The position numbers and the translations under genes are program-made. From Bacteroidales bacterium (GTDB lineage: Bacteria > Bacteroidota > Bacteroidia > Bacteroidales > Muribaculaceae): 11,765 nt of DNA. The DNA is taken from positions 1-11,765 of the forward strand of contig CAAGDX010000010.1 of the NCBI GenBank assembly GCA_900768685.1. The letters run 5' to 3'. Of the stretch, positions 7,778 to 11,765 are shown in pieces. The notes below the pieces were generated by a model. That model saw nothing but the letters and a program-made list of their open reading frames with translations, ran no database searches and was not told the origin of the DNA. How positions within the stretch are numbered: position 1 is the stretch's first letter; every line of letters starts with the position of its first letter.

Positions 7778-8629
7778 CTATTCTTCTTTGTACAAGTCGG
7801 AGGCTTCCACTTCTTTTATTTCGTCTATTCTCTTGTTTTCAATTATTCTCACGGTGGAGAGCTGTGAGAAGTCTGTGAGGAGTTTAATCCTGAGTGTGAA
7901 GAAGTTATCATCGTCGGCAGTGGCGGATTTCATTACTATTCCCACGGGGATACCTTCCGGGAACATGGAGGAGTAGCCGCTGGTGATGATTGTGTCGCCT
8001 TCTTCATACACGGTGTGCTTGGGCAATTCTTCCAGCAGAGCCTCGTCGGAGTTTTTGCCGTCCCAAACGAGTGAACCGAACACCTCGCTGCCCTTGAGTT
8101 TGCAGGAAATACGCAGGTCCGGATTCAGGAGCGAGATAATGCGACTGTAATGTTCGCCCACAACGTTCACCACGCCCACAACTCCTGTCTGGTCCACCAC
8201 GCCCATTTCCGGTCGCAAGCCGTCGGCAGAGCCTTTTTCTATGGTGATATAGTTGTAAGGCTTGCTGATACTGTTGTTTATCACGTGAGCGATAATGAAA
8301 CCATACTGGCGGAGCGGTTCCACGGTCTGCACGGAATCCGCATAGTCGCGCAGTTTGTATGCCGCAACCTGGTTTCTGAGTGCTATCACTTCCGTTTCCA
8401 GTTCCGCATTTTGCAGTTGCAAGTCTTCGTTGATGCCGCGGAGGTTGAAGTAAGAAGTGACGTTGTTTGCCACGCCATAGACAGATGATGACACACTGTT
8501 TGCAGACGTGAGGATGACGTGATGCTGGAAGGGGTTATTGTTAAACAGGAGTATGCACGACAGCACCACATAGAAGGTGAACACCAACCATGAGCTGAAA
8601 CGGACAATAAAACTTATCAGGTCGTGCAT
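7778..8629 (-). CDS. mreC: Rod shape-determining protein MreC
   Basis: MreC is a periplasmic, inner-membrane-anchored protein that links MreB/MreD to PBP2 and promotes its active state. It has 283 aa. The membrane anchor is at about residues 6-29. A coiled-coil heptad stretch (NEDLQLQNAELETEVIALRNQ) runs from about 67 to 87. The beta-sheet domain follows, with the family signatures NYITIEKGSADGLRPEMGV (126-144) and GDTIITSGYSSMFPEGIPVG (211-230). Its C-terminus is acidic and short (EASDLYKEE). It follows mreB by 53 bp and precedes mreD by 71 bp on the same strand. Confidence 0.95.
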   Translation of the reverse strand: MHDLISFIVRFSSWLVFTFYVVLSCILLFNNNPFQHHVILTSANSVSSSVYGVANNVTSYFNLRGINEDLQLQNAELETEVIALRNQVAAYKLRDYADSVQTVEPLRQYGFIIAHVINNSISKPYNYITIEKGSADGLRPEMGVVDQTGVVGVVNVVGEHYSRIISLLNPDLRISCKLKGSEVFGSLVWDGKNSDEALLEELPKHTVYEEGDTIITSGYSSMFPEGIPVGIVMKSATADDDNFFTLRIKLLTDFSQLSTVRIIENKRIDEIKEVEASDLYKEE

Positions 8630-8682
8630 ATCTGTTCTGCTTGCCGGAAAAATTATGCGGTAAAACGCACTTTCTCAGGCTC

Positions 8683-9702
8683 TTATCTGATGAGGAATGA
8701 GAAATTTTCTATATTTTTCAGTGCCACTCCGGTACCTTTTGCCACAGCGAGCAGAGGGTCTTCCGCAATATGGAAATTGATGCCGATTTTGTCTGTCAGA
8801 CGTTTGTCAAGACCGCGAATCATGGCACCACCGCCGGCGAGCCAGATACCGTTGCGAACGATGTCGGCGTAGAGTTCCGGTGGAGTCTGTTCCAGAGCTG
8901 CGAGTACGGCAGCCTCGATTTTGGAGATTGTTTTCTCTATACAGTGAGAAATTTCCTGGTAAGAAACGGGGATTTCCATCGGGAGGGCAGTCATTTGGTT
9001 AGGACCGTGCACGATATAGTCCTCCGGTGGGTTTTCAAGTTCCGTGAGGGCGGAGCCAACGTTTATTTTGATGAGTTCCGCAGTGCGGACACCCACTTTC
9101 ACGTTGTGAGCGCGACGCATGTGACCCTGGATATCTTCCGTAAGGTCGTCACCTGCCACGCGGATACTCATGTTTGTCACGATACCACCCAGAGAGATAA
9201 CGGCGATTTCCGTAGTACCGCCACCTATATCCACAATCATGTTGCCTTCCGGAGCTTGCACGTCAAGTCCGATACCAATAGCGGCAGCCATCGGTTCATA
9301 AAGCATATAGACGTCACGTCCGTTTGCATGTTCTGCGGAGTCTCGCACGGCACGGCGTTCCACTTCGGAAGCACCGGAGGGGATACCGATTACCATACGG
9401 AGTGAAGGTGAAAACCAGGCATTTTTGGAACTTGCTTTTTTCACGAGACCGCGAATCATGAGTTCTGCGGCGTTGAAGTCTGCAATCACGCCTTCACGCA
9501 GAGGGCGTACGGTGCGGATGTATTCGTTTTCCTTACCTTCCATCTGCTGTGCTTCCTTACCCACAGCGATGAGTTTGTCTGTACGTTTGTCCAGAGCCAC
9601 GATAGAAGGCTCGTTTATCACTATCTTATCGTTGTGAATGATTATAGTGTTTGCCGTTCCCAGGTCCACGGCAATTTCTTTTGTCAGTGAGAATAGTCTC
9701 AT
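8683..9702 (-). CDS. mreB: Actin-like cell-shape protein MreB
   Basis: MreB forms membrane-associated ATP-dependent filaments that steer the elongation machinery. The product is 339 aa (E. coli 347). The actin-fold nucleotide motifs are complete: phosphate 1 DLGTANT (13-19), the EPMAAAIG segment (136-143), phosphate 2 DIGGGTTE (158-165) and the adenosine motif LAGGGAMI (288-295). The N-terminus MRLFSLTKE is short and lacks the long amphipathic helix of E. coli MreB, so membrane contact may rely on hydrophobic residues here and in the loop of domain IA. This is an inference. Intact morphogenes suggest a rod or ovoid cell. It lies 48 bp after purH and may be cotranscribed with it. Confidence 0.97.
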   Translation of the reverse strand: MRLFSLTKEIAVDLGTANTIIIHNDKIVINEPSIVALDKRTDKLIAVGKEAQQMEGKENEYIRTVRPLREGVIADFNAAELMIRGLVKKASSKNAWFSPSLRMVIGIPSGASEVERRAVRDSAEHANGRDVYMLYEPMAAAIGIGLDVQAPEGNMIVDIGGGTTEIAVISLGGIVTNMSIRVAGDDLTEDIQGHMRRAHNVKVGVRTAELIKINVGSALTELENPPEDYIVHGPNQMTALPMEIPVSYQEISHCIEKTISKIEAAVLAALEQTPPELYADIVRNGIWLAGGGAMIRGLDKRLTDKIGINFHIAEDPLLAVAKGTGVALKNIENFSFLIR

Positions 9703-9726
9703 AGTGTTTTTGTGTATTGTCTATAT

Positions 9727-9742
9727 TTATTAAGCTTAATAA
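9727..9742. promoter_or_regulatory. 16-bp perfect palindrome in the purH-mreB spacer
   Basis: TTATTAAGCTTAATAA is a perfect palindrome in the middle of the 48-bp gap between the purH stop and the mreB start. There is no loop and no long U tract, so it is not a standard terminator. The - strand has no TAnnTTTG box in this gap. It could be an operator for a dimeric regulator, or part of an attenuator. Nothing in the window identifies the protein that would bind. Confidence 0.45.
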
Positions 9743-9750
9743 TCAGTGGA

Positions 9751-11286
9751 TTAGTGTTTGAAGTGGCGGAAGCCTGTCATCACCATAGCAATGTTGTGAG
9801 CATTGCAGTAGTCGATAGTTTCTTGGTCGCGAACGGAACCGCCGGGCTGGATTACGGCTGTTACGCCGGCTTTGTCTGCAATTTCCACGCAGTCTGCAAA
9901 GGGGAAGAAGGCGTCGGAAGCCATCACGGCTCCTTTGAGGTCAAAGCCGAAAGATTCAGCCTTTGCGATAGCCTGTTTGAGGGCATCTACGCGTGAAGTC
10001 TGACCCACGCCGCTTGCAAGGAGTTGACGGTTTTTAGCAAGTACGATAGCGTTGCTCTTGGAGTGTTTCACAATTTTGTTAGCAAAGAGCAAGTCGTCTA
10101 TTTGGCAAGCCTCCACGGCACGGTTTGTTACCTGCTTGAGGTCGTCAGGTGTTTCTGTTTTGAGGTCTGCATCTTGCACGAGGACTCCGTTCAGCACGGA
10201 GCGGAAACGCTGCTGAGGAGCGGCATTTTCTTTCATCAGGAGTACGATGCGGTTTTTCTTTGTGAAGAGCACTTGCAGTGCTTCTTCGCTATAGCCCGGA
10301 GCGATAATCACTTCAAAGAAAATCTTGTTTATCTCCTCTGCCGTAGCCTTGTCAATATTGCGGTTTGCCACGAGAACGCCGCCGAAAGCGGAAACGGGGT
10401 CACCGGCGAGGGCATCAATCCAGGCGGTGTGAATAGTGTCGCGTGAAGCCACGCCGCAAGCGTTGTTATGCTTGAGAATGGCAAAAGTAGGTTGCTCGAA
10501 GTCTGCAATCAGAGCCACGGCAGCATCGATGTCCAGGAGATTGTTGTATGAAATCTCTTTGCCGTGGAGCTGCTCGAACATAGCGGAGAAATCGCCGTAG
10601 AAGCTACCTTTCTGGTGAGGATTTTCGCCGTATCGGAGCGGCATTTCGCCATACACGGTGCTGCGGAAGGCATTTTTCTCTTTTCCGCAGTCTGTGCCGC
10701 AGAAATAGTTGAAGATAGCAGTGTCGTAAGAAGAAGAAACTGCAAAAGCTTCGCGGGCAAACCATCGGCGTTGGTCGATAGTGGTATTTGCACCGGAAGA
10801 TTTGAGGATTTCACGCAGAGTATCATATTGGCTTTTGGAAGCCACGATAGCCACATCGTTGAAATTCTTGGCAGCGGCACGGATAAGTGAGATGCCGCCG
10901 ATATCTATTTTTTCAATAATGTCTTCTTCGGAAGCGCCGGAAGCCACAGTTTCGGAGAAAGGGTAGAGGTCCACAATCACGAGGTCTATTTCCGGAATTC
11001 CGTAAGCAAACGTTTGTTGACGGTCGCTCTTGTTATCGCGGCGGTTGAGGATACCGCCAAAAATCTTAGGGTGTAAGGTTTTCACTCTGCCCCCGAGGAT
11101 AGAGGGATAACCTGTGAGGTCTTCCACCGCTTCGCAGGAGTAGCCCAGACTTTCAATAAAAGTGCGGGTACCGCCGGTAGAGATAAATTTCACGTCTTGC
11201 TCAGCGAGCAGTTTGATGATTTCATCAAGTCCGTCTTTATGGAAGACGGAGATAAGAGCCGTTTTAATTTGCTTGGACTGTGACAT
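9751..11286 (-). CDS. purH: Bifunctional AICAR transformylase / IMP cyclohydrolase
   Basis: PurH performs the last two steps of de novo IMP synthesis in the cytosol: formylation of AICAR with 10-formyl-THF, then ring closure. The product is 511 aa (E. coli 529). The N-terminal cyclohydrolase (MGS-like) domain spans about 1-135, with STGGT (36-40), GRVKTLHPKI (66-75) and SLIRAAAKN (133-141). The transformylase domain follows, with RYGENPHQ (218-225), KHNNACG (272-278; K272/H273 are the expected catalytic pair), AFFPFADC (459-466) and PGGS (481-484). It ends with the family's TGFRHFKH. The ATG at 11286 gives the usual N-terminus. A TAACTTTG box 23 bp upstream suggests its own promoter. The link to the mre genes is by position and is known in related genomes, not by function. 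Confidence 0.97.
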   Translation of the reverse strand: MSQSKQIKTALISVFHKDGLDEIIKLLAEQDVKFISTGGTRTFIESLGYSCEAVEDLTGYPSILGGRVKTLHPKIFGGILNRRDNKSDRQQTFAYGIPEIDLVIVDLYPFSETVASGASEEDIIEKIDIGGISLIRAAAKNFNDVAIVASKSQYDTLREILKSSGANTTIDQRRWFAREAFAVSSSYDTAIFNYFCGTDCGKEKNAFRSTVYGEMPLRYGENPHQKGSFYGDFSAMFEQLHGKEISYNNLLDIDAAVALIADFEQPTFAILKHNNACGVASRDTIHTAWIDALAGDPVSAFGGVLVANRNIDKATAEEINKIFFEVIIAPGYSEEALQVLFTKKNRIVLLMKENAAPQQRFRSVLNGVLVQDADLKTETPDDLKQVTNRAVEACQIDDLLFANKIVKHSKSNAIVLAKNRQLLASGVGQTSRVDALKQAIAKAESFGFDLKGAVMASDAFFPFADCVEIADKAGVTAVIQPGGSVRDQETIDYCNAHNIAMVMTGFRHFKH

Positions 11287-11308
11287 TGGATTTAAAATTA
11301 TTAGAGTG

Positions 11309-11316
11309 CAAAGTTA
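11309..11316 (-). promoter_or_regulatory. Likely purH promoter -7 box (TAACTTTG)
   Basis: On the - strand TAACTTTG matches the Bacteroidota -7 consensus TAnnTTTG and is identical to both boxes at 1551-1611. It lies 23 bp from the purH ATG, so transcription would start about 15 nt before the gene. The -33 element is weak (TTTTATG at about the right distance). The short leader leaves no room for a purine riboswitch. Confidence 0.55.
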
Positions 11317-11360
11317 CAAATTTTATAGCACTCATAAAATATGCGTAGCATTATTTTTAA

Positions 11361-11402
11361 TGCATAATGCATAATTCATAATGCATGATGCATAATGAAT
11401 TA
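11361..11402. repeat. 7-bp tandem repeat TGCATAA
   Basis: Units at 11361, 11368, 11375, 11382, 11389 and 11396 read TGCATAA, TGCATAA, TTCATAA, TGCATGA, TGCATAA and TGAATTA, so five close copies and a sixth that has decayed. A small hairpin, GCATTA (11348-11353), TTTT, TAATGC (11358-11363), precedes and enters the first unit. The sequence is noncoding upstream of purH. Confidence 0.8.
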
Positions 11403-11438
11403 GTCCAATTAGTCTAATTAGTCTAATAAGACCAATTT
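11403..11438. repeat. 9-bp tandem repeat GTCTAATTA
   Basis: Four units exactly 9 bp apart start at 11403, 11412, 11421 and 11430: GTCCAATTA, GTCTAATTA, GTCTAATAA and GACCAATTT. It abuts the 7-bp repeat with no gap. The register TAGTCTAAT shares its 9-bp period and TAG start with the TAGCTANNN repeats elsewhere in the window. Confidence 0.8.
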
Positions 11439-11474
11439 TGCCGCAACACCCGAGATCTTGCGGAGCGAACCGGA

Positions 11475-11505
11475 ACATGTGCCGTTTCGGAGACACGGCA
11501 CATGT
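11475..11505. repeat. GGA-capped hairpin preceding the inverted modules
   Basis: The arms ACATGTGCCGT (11475-11485) and ACGGCACATGT (11495-11505) form a perfect 11-bp stem. After one T·C mismatch, TC and GA pair again and close a GGA loop (11489-11491). It matches the two-tier architecture of the central hairpins of the modules that follow: outer stem, mismatch, inner stem, GGA cap. It is followed 2 nt later by the first TGGAG hairpin. Confidence 0.8.
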
Positions 11506-11507
11506 GA

Positions 11508-11762
11508 GCAGTCCTGGAGGGACTGCAATTGTGGTAAACGCCGGGTTCAGTGTCGGAGACACTTAACCCGGTGATAGAGTACTAAATAGGATATACGAGC
11601 CTTGGAGAGGCTCGGTCGTGATAATGAATTTACATGCAACTCCGTTACCACAACCGAACCCCTCCAGGGTTCGATATATGGGAGAGTGCTTCTCTATCCC
11701 TACGTTAAGCCTCTCCGAGGCTGAACGCAGGGTTTACCACAACCACGCCCCTCCAGGGCGTG
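11508..11762. repeat. Two ~107-bp hairpin modules in inverted orientation
   Basis: Module A (11508-11614) reads on +: stem-loop GCAGTCC-TGGAG-GGACTGC, spacer ATTGTGGTAAAC, two-tier hairpin CCGGGTT/AACCCGG (11541-11571) with inner AGTGTC-GGA-GACACT, a linker with GATAGAG and ATATA, then CGAGCCT-TGGAG-AGGCTCG (11596-11614). Module B (11655-11762) is the same plan on -: CACGCCC-TGGAG-GGGCGTG (complement of 11744-11762), GTTGTGGTAAAC (11732-11743), hairpin CGTT/AACG with inner AGCCTC-GGA-GAGGCT (11703-11727), GATAGAG and ATATA again, then CGAACCC-TGGAG-GGGTTCG (11655-11673). A 40-bp centre separates them. Loops and linkers are conserved while the stems are unrelated in sequence but paired. No protein is encoded. 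It may be a nonautonomous, REP/BIME-like mobile repeat; this is inference. More copies may lie beyond the window. Confidence 0.85.
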
Positions 11763-11765
11763 TAG

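Noticed and set aside
11287..11340. Purine riboswitch upstream of purH
   Set aside because: The leader after the predicted promoter is only about 15 nt, too short for an aptamer, and no purine-aptamer core is visible.
11332..11562. 76-residue - strand frame upstream of purH
   Set aside because: It is built from the tandem repeats (giving a LIRLIRLIG-like run) and the hairpins; no start signal or family resemblance.
11475..11765. CRISPR array
   Set aside because: The recurrent elements are hairpins with variable stems, irregular spacing and both orientations, unlike identical direct repeats with unique spacers; no cas genes are seen.

Overview
The window looks like a chromosomal segment of a Bacteroidota bacterium, most likely order Bacteroidales. 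Three things point there: the gene order purH-mreB-mreC-mreD-mrdA-rodA, which I know as typical of that order; the MiaA, PepT and TIGR02757-family proteins; and promoter-like TAACTTTG boxes that fit the Bacteroidota -7 consensus TAnnTTTG. Shine-Dalgarno sequences are mostly weak or absent, also usual there. Genus cannot be fixed from the sequence alone.

Layout. Positions 1-731 are the 3' end of an rRNA operon on the + strand: the last ~475 nt of 23S rRNA, a ~145 nt spacer without tRNA, then 5S rRNA and a strong intrinsic terminator. The terminator also ends the convergent TIGR02757/DUF2400 gene (777-1532, -). A strikingly symmetric divergent promoter region (1551-1611) separates that gene from pepT (tripeptidase T) and miaA (tRNA dimethylallyltransferase), both +. 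A 9-bp-period TAGCTANNN tandem repeat fills the convergent miaA/rodA junction.

From 3904 to 11286 everything is on the - strand. Read in the direction of transcription the order is purH (last two steps to IMP), mreB, mreC, mreD, mrdA (PBP2), rodA. The last five encode the elongasome: MreB filaments organise MreC/MreD and the RodA-PBP2 glycosyltransferase/transpeptidase pair for side-wall peptidoglycan synthesis. mreD/mrdA and mrdA/rodA overlap by 17 and 20 bp, which suggests translational coupling. purH has its own likely promoter. No clear promoter is seen between purH and mreB, only a 16-bp perfect palindrome.

Positions 11287-11765 contain no credible gene. They hold two short AT-rich tandem repeats (7-bp and 9-bp periods), then an elaborate array of at least seven hairpins. 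The array is built as two ~107-bp modules in inverted orientation. In each, the hairpin loops are constant (TGGAG or GGA) while the stems differ in sequence but stay self-complementary. This array, running off the window edge, is the most unusual structure here. The genes are otherwise ordinary housekeeping genes.
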